Origin: Liolophura sinensis
Taxonomy: Eukaryota > Mollusca > Polyplacophora > Chitonida > Chitonidae
Reading direction: 5' to 3'
DNA: 64,000 nt
NCBI RefSeq assembly: GCF_032854445.1
Contig: NW_027018095.1
Span: forward strand, 20,585 to 84,584
The notes beneath the pieces are model-generated. The model was not told where the DNA came from. It searched no databases and worked only from the letters and a program-made list of their open reading frames with translations. A program made the position numbers and the translations under genes. Shown one piece after another: positions 10,127 through 21,834 of this stretch (within the stretch, counting starts at the first letter, position 1; each line of letters opens with the position of its first letter).

Positions 10127-12415
10127 AAGAAGGATCTGCTTAGCCCAGTGAACCTACGCTCATAATATCAGCGGGTATGCCTCAGCAGGCCTTTCATTTC
10201 ACCAGCTGATAAAGGTAGCAGCATTTCTCGTTATTGACCTACTTAGGGAAGCCCCGCACATTTATGTGTAAAATGTACTGATCATGATGGTTAAGTTGTT
10301 CTATGTTGTCATAATCATTTTTGAATTCCCTTTAAACAGTCTAATAATTACAGTCTTTGCATGTTCCAGTATAAACAAAATGATGGATGGTGAGGAGATA
10401 CAGTATGTCAAAGTTATTACTGGCATATTTTCCATGTTGGTTATAGTTCTAATTTGCACAATTTTCCACAGTAGAAATAGTTTCATGTCTCATTGATTTT
10501 TTTTAAGTTCATAGATGTTGAAAGGTACATGTATTAACTTAATGCGCATGTTGTTGAGCTGCATGCATATACTATTTTGTACACGATTTAAATAATGCTT
10601 TACCTTTAAATTTTTGTGAAATGGGACTTTCAAGTGAAATATGCTGCATAACACGTTGAGAAATATTGAATAAACAATGAAATGTACAAGTCTTACATAC
10701 ATCACGAACCTTGTAAGTCCCATCACAGTTTTAGTCAAAAATGTTTATCTTTCTTCAGTAGCTGATTGTCAGACTGACATTTGTTAGTGATAATTCGTCG
10801 GCTTCAATTTTGATGTGACACACTGGCAGACATTTCCATTGAAAACAATCATGTAAGTTACTGCTGAAAATAGTGCATATTACAGAAGGAATATTTTATT
10901 ACAATTAAATAGTTATAAAAATCAATATTTGTTCGTCTTTTGATGTTTAGTGTAAACGTAAAAGCTAGATGTATTTATTCCATTAATGTAATATTCAGAA
11001 TAAATCTGTCATACAGTTTTGAGAGAAACTAATAACATTAATCACATGTACATGTGCTATGCTTTGATTTATTCATCATTATGTGCGCTGATAATTTTTT
11101 GGTATTTGCAATATCGCAGTTATGATTTATACTGTAGGAAGACAAGCTGTCTGTCCATCAAGTGACTGAGCCATTGGTCAGTGCATCACTTCTACAACTC
11201 CCCTCCAACTTGGAAAGGAGGGGACAACACAAGGGGCAAATGCTGTATACCAAAATACGGAAATCAGGTATAAATAGCTTACATGTAACAGATATAACTG
11301 GTACATGTGCCTTCTGTTTCTGTTTAGGATCAAGAATTGTTTATCAGGTATTTTCATTCCAAAGGTATATAATCCTAATATAATGCTTTTTGTGCATCTG
11401 ATCTGATTTTTGTGCTACAAATGATAAGACACTAAAGAAAACAACCAAAAATTATTGTTTTTTTAAAGTTGCAATATTGATCTGCACAAATGTATGGCTG
11501 ATTTAGCCTTGTTTAATGAACAGTAATACCACCGCTTCATGTAATTAGATCAGTGTTAAACGTTTAATCATACTTATGTCTAGTGTATCAAATACCCAAA
11601 ATTTAGGGATAACCTAATACATTTGGTTGAATCAACTCTTCCAGGGTTCAGGCTAGCAAAGAAGGTGATGGCTGTTAATAAACCACATGCCATTTAATTA
11701 GAGAGCCTAAATTTACATCTCCGAAGTTTACTACTGTGAAGTACATGGTATATCTTTCCAGTGTTCGTGATCACTTGAACACGAAAATCGCCTCTTTCAG
11801 TTTCAGTAACATTAGTTCAGGTGTAATGTGTAGATCCCCCTGCGAGACACTGTATTATAATGTTGTGTTAAAATAGGTACTTCCGTGCGTGCATCACTCC
11901 GTCTGTACATATACAGTCCCACTATATGTTTCTACTGTTCTCAGCTGTCTCTTTAAAACTGCTTTGCATATTCATACTTCATTCAATACGTTGCTTAGAC
12001 TTCTGAATTGTGCACTGTCATAGTTTACTTTTTTCTCAGATTTCTCAAAATTGACTACAGGTTTGTCTGTCTGTCTGTCTGTCTGCTTTCCATACAACTG
12101 GAACTGTATCTTCAAAACATTTTTGTATATTAACATGAAAGTAGTTTTAATAGATAGCTTACCCATTCAAGGCCTAATCTAGAATAAAAGTTTGGGCACC
12201 CACACAACGTGCGGGAGTGTACAGTTTATATGCTTTGACTTGTCTGCTTTAATAACAGGCTATATGAGGCAATGTTTTTACTTAAATAACCTCTCAAACT
12301 ACTTTAACACCTCTTCACAATTATAAATCAAATGTTTTGGGTACACACGCTAACCAGGTAAGCGTGTATATGTGTATGTATATGTGTGTAATCAGCGAAG
12401 TTCGTGTACCATATG
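10127..12415. other. AT-rich spacer
   Basis: I see no recognisable gene or element. A (GTCT)n microsatellite lies at about 12062-12087. An open frame at 11162-11383 is followed by possible splice-like sites but has no recognisable domain, so it is not called. Confidence 0.5.
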
Positions 12416-12458
12416 CAGCCTCAGTTGGTTAGCGCGCTAGCTCAGCGCATTGACCCAG
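12416..12458 (+). mobile_element. SINE-1 head fragment
   Basis: GCCTCAGTTGGTTAGCGCGC and the following bases match the tRNA-like head of SINE-1 (compare the minus strand at 8440-8484). The body is absent because LINE-D 3' sequence follows immediately. Confidence 0.65.
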
Positions 12459-13265
12459 TTCTTTAATTGAAGAATGGCGAATATGTTTAGATAAATTATT
12501 CCAGTCCTTAGTTGTTTTCGGGGAAAAGGAAGATTTGTATATTCTGAGGCGGCATCTAAATACACGTAAATTTTCATTGTACTTCAAGTTATATGTATTA
12601 TACTCTGTCGATCGTCTTGGTAATAGGGACTGCAGGTAAGGTGGGGCAAGTTCATTTACAATTTCAAAGAACAGCAGAATCCTATGTTGTCTACGCCGAA
12701 CATATAGTGGTGTCCAATTAAGTTCACTCAGCAGAGCTTTTTCTGATGTACGACGCATCCCGCTTTTACAAAGCAAAGCTGTGCGCCGTTGTACGTTTTC
12801 CAGTCTTTGGGAAAGCGCAATACTACAGTTATCATATAATATGTCGCTATACTCTATTGTAGGTCTAAAGAGGCTGTTGTATAAAGTTATTAAACAGTTC
12901 CATGTTAATATCCTCTTCACTCTATTTACAATACCTAATTTCTTTTTACATTTATTTGCGAGTGATCTTATATGTTCGTCCCATTTACCATCGTGCTGTA
13001 AAATGATACCAAGGTGTTTATGGTATTCAACGCTCTTCACTTCAATACCATCTAAAAACAGTTTTGGATATATCGGGTTCTTTTGTACGGAAACAAATAA
13101 ATATACAGCTTTCTGTGCATTAAATGTTATCACCCACTGTTGGGCCCTTGATGACAAGCGACCTATATCTCGATTTATATTGTTTTCAGATGCAATAAAC
13201 TCAGTCATCTCTTTGGAGAAAGATGCATCATCAACAAAAATATTGATATTAAATTCGGCTTTCAA
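12429..13265 (-). pseudogene. LINE-D reverse transcriptase C-terminal half
   Basis: The frame opens just before INIFVDDASFSKE, the degenerate form of the YADD catalytic box (FVDD). The thumb-like GIILQHDGKWDEHI and the C-terminal CR1-type region (RRTALLCKSGMRRTSE, SELNWTPLYVRRRQHR) follow. It ends by running into the SINE-1 head at the 3' side. It is separated from the RT N-terminal half by the (AAAT)n stretch and a frame break, so no intact polymerase can be made. Confidence 0.8.
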
Positions 13266-13393
13266 ATAAATAAATAAATAAATAAAATCAGAAAAAGAAG
13301 TGGTCCTAGAACGGAGCCTTGTGGAACTCCAAGTTGAATAGAATATATGTCTGAATCAATTCCGTTTAAACTAACTTTAAAGATAAATAATTC

Positions 13394-13960
13394 CTAATCC
13401 ATGTGTAAGGGGTCCCCAACACCCAACTGTCTCAATTTAAACAAAAATCCCTCATGCCAGACTTTATCAAATGTCTTGCTTATATCTAGGAAAACTAAAC
13501 ACGTGTCATTACCATTATCCAGATAATGGTATTCAATTTTAGTTAACTGACATATTATTGAGTTACCATGTTTAAATTCAGAATTATTCGATATTAAAAG
13601 GTTATGGTTGATACAATATTCATGCAAGTGCTTATATACTACTTTTTCTAGCACCGTAGAGAGAGAGGGCTGTAGAGAAACTGGTTTGTAACTTGACATA
13701 TCAAGTTGTCTGTCTCCGTTTTTAAAGACAGGGCATATTCTAGATAGATTCCAAGCTAATGGCAAGACTCCTGACTGAAATGAGAAATTAAATAGTTTAG
13801 TGTGGTAAGGTGTTATATTTTCCGCTGTGTTTTTGAGCATGAAATTACTAATTCCATCAGTACCAGAAGCTTTCCTAATATTTAGTTTGGAGAGAAAATC
13901 AGCTACTTCCCTTTCACTTGTTTGTATATAGTTAAGGCGCGCAGCAGCAAAATAGTTCAA
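13394..13960 (-). pseudogene. LINE-D reverse transcriptase N-terminal half
   Basis: Contains RT motifs in order: RKASGTDGISNFMLK (fingers), a weakened SSYKPVSLQPSLS (normally YRPISLL), and VFLDISKTFDKVWHEG (motif A with the first catalytic Asp). Upstream, at 13961-14393, the linking region has no open frame. Confidence 0.8.
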
Positions 13961-14393
13961 TTGAGGTAAAACTGGTTTAACTGACGGAAGAGTTGAATGG
14001 CTTACAGAAAATCTAACGAACTCATTAGCTTTTGCAGTATCATTTCATACATTTTTATCGTTAACGATTAAATAATTGACAGATGGTTTCGCTTTTGAAT
14101 CCAGCAGAGATTTCATTATAGAAATTTGTTCCAAATATACAGTTTATCATCCATATCATCGAATATGTCACACATGGCCTCCCAGGGAGTGGTAGAGATA
14201 ATTGACTGAAGCTGTATTAAGTCAGCACATTTAAAATTCCATATGTGTCTTTTGTGCGCTTTTCGTTTATCATTTACCAGAATGTTTAAGGTACAACATA
14301 CAGAACAATGGTCAAGATTCAGATACTACCTGTTATGATTAAATCTAAAATGTATGAAGTTCCATTGCTATATCTTGTGGGCTCATTAATTAA

Positions 14394-15078
14394 CTAACAT
14401 AAATTTTTATTTGTAATAATATCAAACAACTTTATTTTTAGTTCACTCTTATCGTGGTATTTGGACCAATCAGCACACCTGTCATTAAAATCTCCCATAA
14501 GTATAAAGGCGTCTGGATTTTCTGTCAGAGCTGAGTTGAGGCTGTTATCTAGAAACTCATCCTGTGTTGGTGAAAACTGGTTCCGGGGACGATAACCAAC
14601 GGAACACAATATATGTTTATTAGGCATTTTGACTGAAATTCATAACATTTCATTGTCGTTTTCTAAATCCACTCTACGCACGGCACTAGTTAATGACTTA
14701 TAATAAATCCCTATTTCACCCCAAAATCGGTCTCTATCTCTTCGTTCTATACAGTATCCATTTAGGTTCACTATTTCACCGGGTATATCAGAACCAGACC
14801 AGGTTTCTGAGACATATAATATCATAATTATATCGGCCACATAACAAGGTGTGAACATCATCGGGTTTAGAATAAGAGAAGAGATTGTCTTTATTTTGAG
14901 CAAGTAAACTACGAGCATTAAAGTGAAATATTTTTAAATTATGCTGATATGACGGCCCTGGATTTACATGTATGTCTCCACATCTAAGTAATAAAGTCAT
15001 ATGTTTAGTTAAAAAGTGATATTGACTACAGAGGGTAGAGAGAATAGCAATAATACGAAGACCAAGACACGAACTCAA
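14394..15078 (-). pseudogene. LINE-D N-terminus and endonuclease, frameshifted, with 2A-like motif
   Basis: The 14788-15078 frame has a hydrophobic stretch and then LLLRCGDIHVNPGP, ending at about base 14953. This resembles the 2A ribosome-skipping consensus D(V/I)ExNPGP, with His in place of Glu. It is followed by FHFNARSLL, the usual CR1-type endonuclease opening. The endonuclease continues in other frames: ETWSGSDI near 14800 and ILMGDFNDRCADW at 14394-14627. At least two frameshifts separate the pieces. Confidence 0.75.
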
Positions 15079-15079
15079 A

Positions 15080-15418
15080 GGTGCTCGTAAAACTTAAATA
15101 ACTTAATCAACATCCGAATTTGTTATGATATAAACAATTATTCCAAGCCCCTATTGCCACCCTATACTGATTTTAGTCACCCATGATATATATAAGGATA
15201 GGCATGAAGGAAGCACATGCTTGGAAACTCCACCAACCATGGTGGGGAATACCATTAGTTTATAAGTATTTACTGGACCTAAGTTCATGAGTTGATTAAC
15301 TTTTATTCTATAGCGATAATTAATGTAAGATATTTCACATGTACTTAAAGGAAAATGTGGTGTTAACTTAATTGTCTGACATAATAAATAGTACAGCACG
15401 AGTGACCACCTCTATCGC
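15080..15418. other. Spacer
   Basis: No gene or repeat recognised; it may include decayed 5' UTR of LINE-D. Confidence 0.4.
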
Positions 15419-15426
15419 AGTATCGA

Positions 15427-15672
15427 GTGAGTGAGTGAGTGAGTGTTTGGGGTATAACGTCGTACTTAACAATTTTAAAGTCATATGACGACGAAGGAAT
15501 CCTTAGAGTGTATGTAATGTGCCTCCTTGTTGCAGGACGTATTTCCACCGCTCTTTTATCTAGTGCTGTTTCCCTTTGACTGGGACACCTTAGCGGAGGC
15601 AAGTAAGACACGCCGCCCGAGCCATTATACTGATACGGGTCAACCAGTCGTTGCACTATCCCCTTAATGGGT
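15427..15672 (-). mobile_element. SINE-2 copy, 5'-truncated
   Basis: The minus-strand copy lacks the tRNA-like head but keeps the body and an (ACTC)n tail (plus strand GAGTGAGTGAG near 15424). AGTATCGA occurs at 15419-15426 and 15673-15680, a probable target duplication. Confidence 0.82.
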
Positions 15673-15680
15673 AGTATCGA

Positions 15681-16088
15681 AGAATAGTAATTGGTATAGT
15701 TATCAAGAACGTTTATATAGCATATAAAATGAGAATTGTAAGGGTGAGGAAATCTTTCCTCACGTAGCCTTCCAGAGAGCAGTGTGTTATTATATATGAT
15801 CATAAATTTAGTGTTTAGCTTATCAGAACCGTGATCAGGCACCAGTTGGTTACGGTCATCGCTGTTTACAATGATGAACAGATACAAGTTGGTGAACACA
15901 TATACATACATTCGGTTCTATCTATAAATTGCGAAAAATAGGCGTAGAGCATATGAACAAAGCACACAACTGTACCAATATACTTGAAATCAGAAATGGG
16001 GAAGGAATAATTAGAAGAGCCAGTATATTTATAATAGAGGCTATTGATACATATGTATAAGCCTTTGCACGGACTATTTAGTGCACCT
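15681..16088. other. Spacer
   Basis: AT-rich sequence between two SINE-2 copies; nothing recognisable. Confidence 0.45.
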
Positions 16089-16094
16089 GTCTAC

Positions 16095-16387
16095 TGAGTG
16101 AGTGAGTGAGTGCGTGGGGTTTAACGTCGTATTTAACAATTTTTCAGTCATATGACGACGAAGGAATTTTTAGAGCGCATGTAATGTGCCTCCTTGTTGC
16201 AGGACGGATTTGCACCGTTCTTTCATCTAGTGCTGCTTCACTGAGATGCCTTACGGAAGGCAACCAGTCATGTTGAACGCCAAGCGAAAAAGTACCGCTT
16301 CCAAAGCGCAACCAGTCATGTTGAACGCCAAGCGAGGAAGTACCGCTCCCGAAACGGACGCTCTACCAACTTTGCTATCGGGGCCGG
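16095..16387 (-). mobile_element. SINE-2 copy with internal 48-bp tandem duplication
   Basis: Near full-length on the minus strand, with tRNA-like head (plus strand CGCTCTACCAACTTTGC, ending 16387) and GAGT tail. CAACCAGTCATGTTGAACGC and the following bases occur twice, about 16261-16308 and 16309-16356, an internal duplication not seen in the other two copies. Confidence 0.8.
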
Positions 16388-16544
16388 CTCCTATCTATTG
16401 AAGTAATAGTTGGCAGCAAGCTACTGAAAGTCGTGGAGGTATAGACATGCAAATTACTTCTGCACAGACTATCGCACGAACAGTCAGGAGCAAGGTGGTG
16501 AAAAGCGTGGAGCACGGAGTGCGCGAGAAAATATAGAACCGAAT

Positions 16545-16960
16545 TTAAGAGCCACACATAAATCACCAACACCCATATTCGGCTTACATGGTTCTTATTT
16601 AGGCCGCAGGTAAGTGACACACATCCTGATTAACTCTACACGGCTCCTTTATGTGCCACACGTAAATGACACACATCCAGATTCAGTCCACACGAAGCCT
16701 GTGTCGCACATATCTCTCCCACATGCAGATTCACTCCACATGGTTCCTGTATGTGCCAAACGTAAATGACACATATCCATATTAGTCCACACGGATCCCG
16801 TATGTGCCACACGGTTCCTATATGCGCCACACAAATCACTGAAAAGCAGATTTAGTTCACCCGGTTCGTATTTGTGCCACACGTTAATCACTCACTCAGA
16901 ATCGGTCCACACACTTCATATGCATGCACCACACGTAAATGGCCCACACTGAAATTCACA
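16545..16960. repeat. Degenerate minisatellite, about 50-bp unit
   Basis: Imperfect units built on GTGCCACACGTAAATGACAC and TCCACACGG. About eight units, strongly diverged. Open frames across it are by-products of the repetition. Confidence 0.7.
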
Positions 16961-17645
16961 CAAGTAGGCGTACCTAAATGCATCACACATTGCCCTTATA
17001 TGAGCCGAAGCAGTTACAAAAGCGCTTCCTGAAAACAACTTTTCTAACTTCAATACATAGTCTTTCTTTTCGTTAAGCTGAACCTTAGTCTGGTGGCAAT
17101 TTGCCAACACTCTCGACGCTTGTTTGGATTTACTTTGGTAAGATATTTTAATAAGCGCTCATATTACAAATAATCTCACAAAGATTCCCTTGAAATGGTG
17201 TTGTATTAAATCCAGGTGTTCCTCGAATACACAGATTATATGTATGCTTGGAGTTAACGTTGAATACAGAGTGTATTACAAAGCACAGTATCCTATGGGT
17301 TTTTAATATCACATAAACGTGTTCAGCCCTGAAGTGAAAAGAATTCTTTTTGTAACTTTGACAACCACATGTCAACATAACCTGAAACACAATGCTCAGA
17401 TATACAGCTGTACCTTAAGTAAAACACGCCGCTTTTGTCACGTTATTCAAAGTTGTTTTCACCAGGCTTTCTGCATCTGCACAGAGGTGTATCAACTACT
17501 ATCTGTGTCAGGGGAAATCTTGTTATAGGCAGTGCAGTCAATTCCCCTAGCCGGTTGTTACCATACAAATATAAGCTGGGATACATGAAAATACAAAAAG
17601 TGAAGTTTGAAAGCGTAAAAACATGTCCAAGCAAAGGACTGTGAG
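16961..17645. other. Spacer
   Basis: No recognised gene or element between two minisatellites. Confidence 0.45.
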
Positions 17646-18866
17646 TGCATGGCACCTAGTAACCAGAGTAATTGGCAAAGACGATTTTGTGACAGTAAGT
17701 GCGCGGTATACCTGGTAAACAGAGCAATGACCAGAAAAGATTTTGTGACGGTAAATGCGTAGTATACCCAGTAAACAGAGGAATGAGCAGAAAAGATTTT
17801 GTGACAGTGAGGACGTGGTACACCTGGTAAACAGAGCAATGACCAGAAAAGATTTTGTGACAGTGAGGACGTGGTATACCTGGTAAACAGAGCAATGACC
17901 AGAAAAGATTTTGTGACAGTGAGGACGTGGTATACCTGGTAAACAGAGCAATGACCAGAAAAGATTTTGTGACAGTGAGGACGTGGTATACCTGGTCAAC
18001 AGAGCAATGACCAGAAAAGATTTTTGACTAAAAGTGAGTGGTTTACCCAGTAGACTGAGCAATAAGCAGAAAAGAATTTGTGACAGCAAGTGCGTGGTAT
18101 ACCTGGTAAACAGAGCAATGACCAGAACAGATTTTGTGACACCAAGTGTCTGGTATGCCTGGTAAACAGAGCAATGACTGGAAAAGATTTTGTAACAGTG
18201 AGTGCGTCGTATACCCAGTAAACTGAGCAATGAGCAGACAAGGTTTTGTGATAGCGAGCCCGTGGTATACCTGGTAAACAAAGCAATGAACAGGATATTT
18301 ATTGCAACAGTGAGGGCGTGGAATACATATTAAACAGAGCAATGACCAAAGAAGATTTTGTGAGACCGAGGGCGTGGTATATCTGATAAACAGAGCAATG
18401 AGCAAAATAGATTTTGTGACAGTGAGTGCGTGGTATATCCAGTAAAGAAAGCAAAGAGGAGAAAAGATTTCGCGACACTGAGGGCGTGGTATATCTGGTA
18501 AACACAGCAATGACCAGAAAAGATTTTGTGAGTCTGAGTGCGTGGTATACCTGATAAATATATCAATGACCAGGAAAGAGTTTGTGACAGTGAATGCGTG
18601 GTATACCCAATAAACAGAACAATGAGCCGAATAGATTTTGTAACAGTGAATGCTTGGTATATCTAGTGAACAGAGCAATGAGAAAAATAGATTTTGTGAC
18701 AGTGAGGGTGTGGTATACCTACTAAACACAGCAATGAGCTGCAATTTTGTGACAGTGAGTACGTGGTATACCTTGTAAACAGAGCAATGGGCTGCAATTT
18801 TGTAACTGTGAATGCGTGGTATACCTGGTAACCAAAGCAATGAGCAGAATAGACTTTGTAAAGGTG
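17646..18866. repeat. Minisatellite, 56-bp unit
   Basis: About 21 copies of a unit containing GTGGTATACCTGGTAAACAG, AGCAATGACCAG and AAAAGATTTTGTGACAGTGA. The central copies (17820-18000) are nearly identical and repeat exactly every 56 bases; the outer copies are more diverged, as expected for unequal exchange. The unit is not a multiple of three, and long minus-strand open frames cross it in all frames, so these are not treated as genes. Confidence 0.92.
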
Positions 18867-19098
18867 AATGCAAGCAGATTGGATTCTGTAATACCAGTTA
18901 TTTAGGTGAAATACCAGAATGGATTCTGTGATACCACGTATTCAGGTGAATTAGCAGAATGAAATCGGTGATACCAGGTATTCAACTGACTTGGTAGAAT
19001 GGATGTTGTGATAGCAGGTCTTGTGGTTAATTAGCCGAATGAATTCCGTGATATCACGTATATAGGGTGACTTCGGAAAATGAATTTACTGATACCAG
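18867..19098. repeat. Minisatellite, 40-bp unit, left part
   Basis: Units start GATACCAGGTATTCAGGTGA and continue TTAGCAGAATGGATTCTGT; starts at 18930, 18970, 19010 and 19050 give a 40-bp period. The array continues at 21582-21720 on the other side of an inserted LTR element. Confidence 0.88.
19095..19098. repeat. Target-site duplication CCAG, left copy
   Basis: CCAG precedes the LTR element here and follows it at 21582-21585. A 4-bp duplication suits Ty3/Gypsy integration. Confidence 0.7.
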
Positions 19099-19313
19099 TG
19101 TTACGACCCAAACTGTCTGTATTATAAAGAGATGACTTGTTCGAAATACACGACAGTTTAGCCGCACAAAAAAGTAACCAAAACCAGCAGATTTTATTTT
19201 ACAACAATTTCTTAGGTTTAATAAGAACAGACAACACGACTTTTACAAATACTAAAGTACCTAAGTTTAACAAGAAAGGATAGCAGTCTCTATACAAACA
19301 CTAAAGTACTTAC
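19099..19313 (-). repeat. Truncated 3' LTR of the gag element
   Basis: Nearly the same sequence as 20812-21026, so only the distal part of the LTR remains. It joins the gag coding sequence, whose frame reads a few residues into the LTR and stops at 19267. Confidence 0.85.
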
Positions 19314-20700
19314 AAATAAATGGCTCAAAAACTTTCATAACGTTATCCTGTGAATTCTGTGTACAATCTACTGGTGGAGTCTTAACATAATCAAATGCAT
19401 CAACATTGTTCACTATGTCAGACTTTTTAGCAGTAACACACAAACCAGTAGGCTTGGAGCCACCCTCCTGTTCTTGCCTTCTCTTTAAAGCATAACAATT
19501 TGATATGACATGGCCTGGCTTCCTACAATAACTACATGTAACCCTGTTAAACTGTCTATCAGTAAATGTATGGTCAGACCTTCTTTGAGTAGTGTTCGAA
19601 TTAACAGGTCTTCTTTGCTCACCTGATTTGTCAACATTTTGAGTCTGTTTCGGTGGGCCTGAATTTGAGTTAAATGAACCGCTGGAAAAGGGTTGAACCT
19701 TTCTAAATGTAGACGGTTTTTTCTGAAATGAGACCTTATGTGTAACCGTGTAAGTATCGGCCATAGTGACTGCTGCTTCTAATGTATCAGCCTCTTTGTC
19801 CTCAATGAAAGTTGCGATATCATCATTAATGCACCTTTTAAAGTCTTCAATCGAAATAATCTGTTTTAACTTTTCATAATCTTTATCTACACTTTTAGCA
19901 GAACACCATCGCTCGAACAACTGTTCCTTTTGCCTAGCAAATTCAATGTAAGTCTGATCTCTTTCTAAATTTCTGCCGATAGGCCTCTGGCACAACCTCA
20001 TATCTTTTTAAGATAACATCTTTCACAAAATCATAATCTGCAGCCTGTTCTGTTGATAACTCTGTGTACATATCCATAGCTTTGCCAGTTAACACACTCT
20101 GTAAAAGGGTTGTCCAAAACTTTTTAGGCCACTCTAAATTTTGAGCAATCTTCTCAAACTGTAGAAAATATTTATCTACATCAGTCTCACGAAATTGTGG
20201 CACCAATCTTATGTTTCTAGCGACGTGAAATTTTGGAGGCATATCAGAAAAACTTAAGCCAGACCTATCTCCTTCTAGTTTCCTTGTTTCAATTTCGCTC
20301 TGAAGTCTCAGTTTCTCCAATTCGAACGCTCTTTCATTTTCCCTTTCTCTAAACAACCTTTCATTTTCATTTTCCTTAAACAATCTTCCTTTTTCAATTT
20401 TTATTTTCTTTAAACAAGCTTTCATCTTCCTTTTCCTTAAACAATCTTTCATTTTCCTTCAGTCTTATTACAGTGGAATCATCGCCCTCAGTCCTGTACG
20501 CATCTAATGCACTTTCATCAAACTCCTGTAATTCTACCAAATATTTAGCAATACTAAATTGTATATCTTTCTTGCGTAATGATCTTTTGATATTAAGATT
20601 CAGGTACTTGCTTAAAGCATACAAATCATTCTTATTTAACACATCAAAAATGTCCTGATCTGGCGCTTCCATAAACTCGTCGGCCTTAACATCCGACATG
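19267..20700 (-). pseudogene. Gag with SCAN-like domain and CCHC zinc knuckle, two frame breaks
   Basis: The likely start is the Met of MSDVKADEFMEAPDQ at about 20700 (an upstream in-frame Met exists). An N-terminal helix-rich segment is followed by a highly charged KENERLFKE-type repeat region, where the frame breaks at about 20400-20450. The next frame carries the SCAN-like capsid segment (VDKYFLQFEKIAQNLEWP, LLQSVLTGKAMDMYTEL, VPEAYRQKFR). A second break lies near 19990, then FARQKEQLFERWC continues. The tail holds a knuckle CSYCRKPGHVISNC (CX2CX4HX4C). SCAN-like gag is known from Gmr1-like Ty3/Gypsy elements, the proposed source of vertebrate SCAN domains. The protein would form the particle shell and bind RNA. 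Confidence 0.82.
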
Positions 20701-20790
20701 ATGAATAAAATCTGCTGACAAAATTTACTACAAAGACTAGAAAAATGACACAACTTACACAAAATCCTTTCAATTCCAATTCAAATTCAC

Positions 20791-20808
20791 TTCCCGGACA
20801 AGCCTCCA
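20791..20808 (-). promoter_or_regulatory. Primer-binding site, tRNA-Pro-like
   Basis: Three bases inside the 5' LTR, the minus strand reads TGGAGGCTTGTCCGGGAA. This resembles the 18-base retroviral site that pairs with the 3' end of tRNA-Pro, with about three mismatches. Confidence 0.6.
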
Positions 20809-20811
20809 ATT

Positions 20812-21581
20812 TGTTACGACCCAAACTGTCTGTATTATAAAGAGATGGCTTGTTCGAAATACACGACAGTTTAGCTGCACAAAAAAGTGACCAAAACCAG
20901 CAGATTTTATTTTACAACAATTTATTAGGTTTAATAAGAACAGATAACACGACTTTTACAAATACTAAAGTACTTAAGTTTAACAAGAAAGGATAGCAGT
21001 CTCTATACAAACACTAAAGTACTTACATGTTCAACGGTGTCAAGTCCAAACGTCGCATATATTCCACAATGCGGAAAACCATACAGGCATAAATGCACAA
21101 ATAAGAGGGAAAATCCACAGTATAACTGAGTGTATGACGAAATATACACAAAATTCCACAGACAGGGTCCGTGTACTAATAAGCACTGTGTACACAAGAG
21201 CACAAAGTAAATATACAAGTTCAGACTGAACAAATGCTCGGTGGAAATATGATATAACAAAGCCAGAGGCTATAAAGACACCAAAATTCAGCACAAAAGG
21301 CCTACTAAAGTAACACACAGCGAAAGCATCCAAAACTCTCAATAATTCTCCTTTCTCCCCTTTTGACCTGCTTTTATAGGTCTTATATAGACTGGTGGAA
21401 TTTTCTAGAATAAGAAAATTCTTGAACACTTGTTGTAAACAAACAGACCCCGAACTGAGGGTATTGTGGAACATTCTAAAGGAGAGGCAGACAGCAGGCT
21501 CTGAGAGGCAGACAGCAGGCTCTGAACTCAGCATATGTGGCAAGCTAAATTTAGAAGCTGACGGCAGCCGTGCACATAACA
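20812..21581 (-). repeat. 5' LTR of the gag element
   Basis: Full 770-bp LTR with TGTTATG and CGTAACA ends. A 22-bp motif (GAGAGGCAGACAGCAGGCTC) is tandemly duplicated at about 21482-21525. Confidence 0.85.
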
Positions 21582-21725
21582 CCAGGTATTCAGCTGACTT
21601 GGTAGAATGAATGTTGTAATACCAGGCATCCAGGTAAATTAGCCGAATGGATTCTGGGATGCCAGGCATTCAGGTGAATTAGTAGAATTGATTTTCTCAT
21701 AACAGCTATTTAGGTGAATGCGTGT
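21582..21725. repeat. Minisatellite, 40-bp unit, right part
   Basis: Continuation of the array at 18867-19098, with the same CCAGGTATTCAGCTGACTTG motif; the LTR element split it. Confidence 0.85.
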
Positions 21726-21834
21726 CATGCATCTAGTCAGGGCAATTAGCATACTAGACACTGTCATCCTGTAATTAGATGAAAATAGTACAACTTATGC
21801 TGTGGATGACGTGATACACGACATCAAACAACAA

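Larger units (their letters stand above)
12459..15078 (-). mobile_element. LINE-D: decayed CR1-like non-LTR retrotransposon
   Basis: Minus-strand fragments appear in the right order for a single ORF2: N-terminus with a 2A-like motif (14788-15078), endonuclease pieces (14394-14918), RT N-terminal half (13394-13960) and RT C-terminal half plus C-terminal domain (12429-13265). An (AAAT)n stretch at 13264-13287 interrupts the RT region. No RNase H was seen. The layout and the NPGP start suggest the CR1/L2 side of the Jockey superfamily. Confidence 0.8.
19099..21581 (-). mobile_element. Ty3/Gypsy-type LTR retrotransposon remnant with SCAN-like gag (Gmr1-like)
   Basis: In element orientation (minus strand) the order is a 770-bp 5' LTR (21581-20812), a primer-binding site, gag (about 20700-19267), then directly a 3'-LTR remnant of about 215 bases (19313-19099). 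LTR ends are TGTTATG and CGTAACA. CCAG duplications and interrupted satellite on both sides show it inserted as a unit. No pol is present. Because the 3' LTR lacks its 5' part, the gag-to-LTR deletion must postdate insertion; a shared TGTAAGTAC marks the likely microhomology at the breakpoint. Confidence 0.85.

Noticed and set aside
17547-18873. Long minus-strand open frames across the 56-bp array, up to 276 codons
   Set aside because: They follow the repeat unit and occur in several frames at once; the unit is not a multiple of three and no independent coding signal exists.
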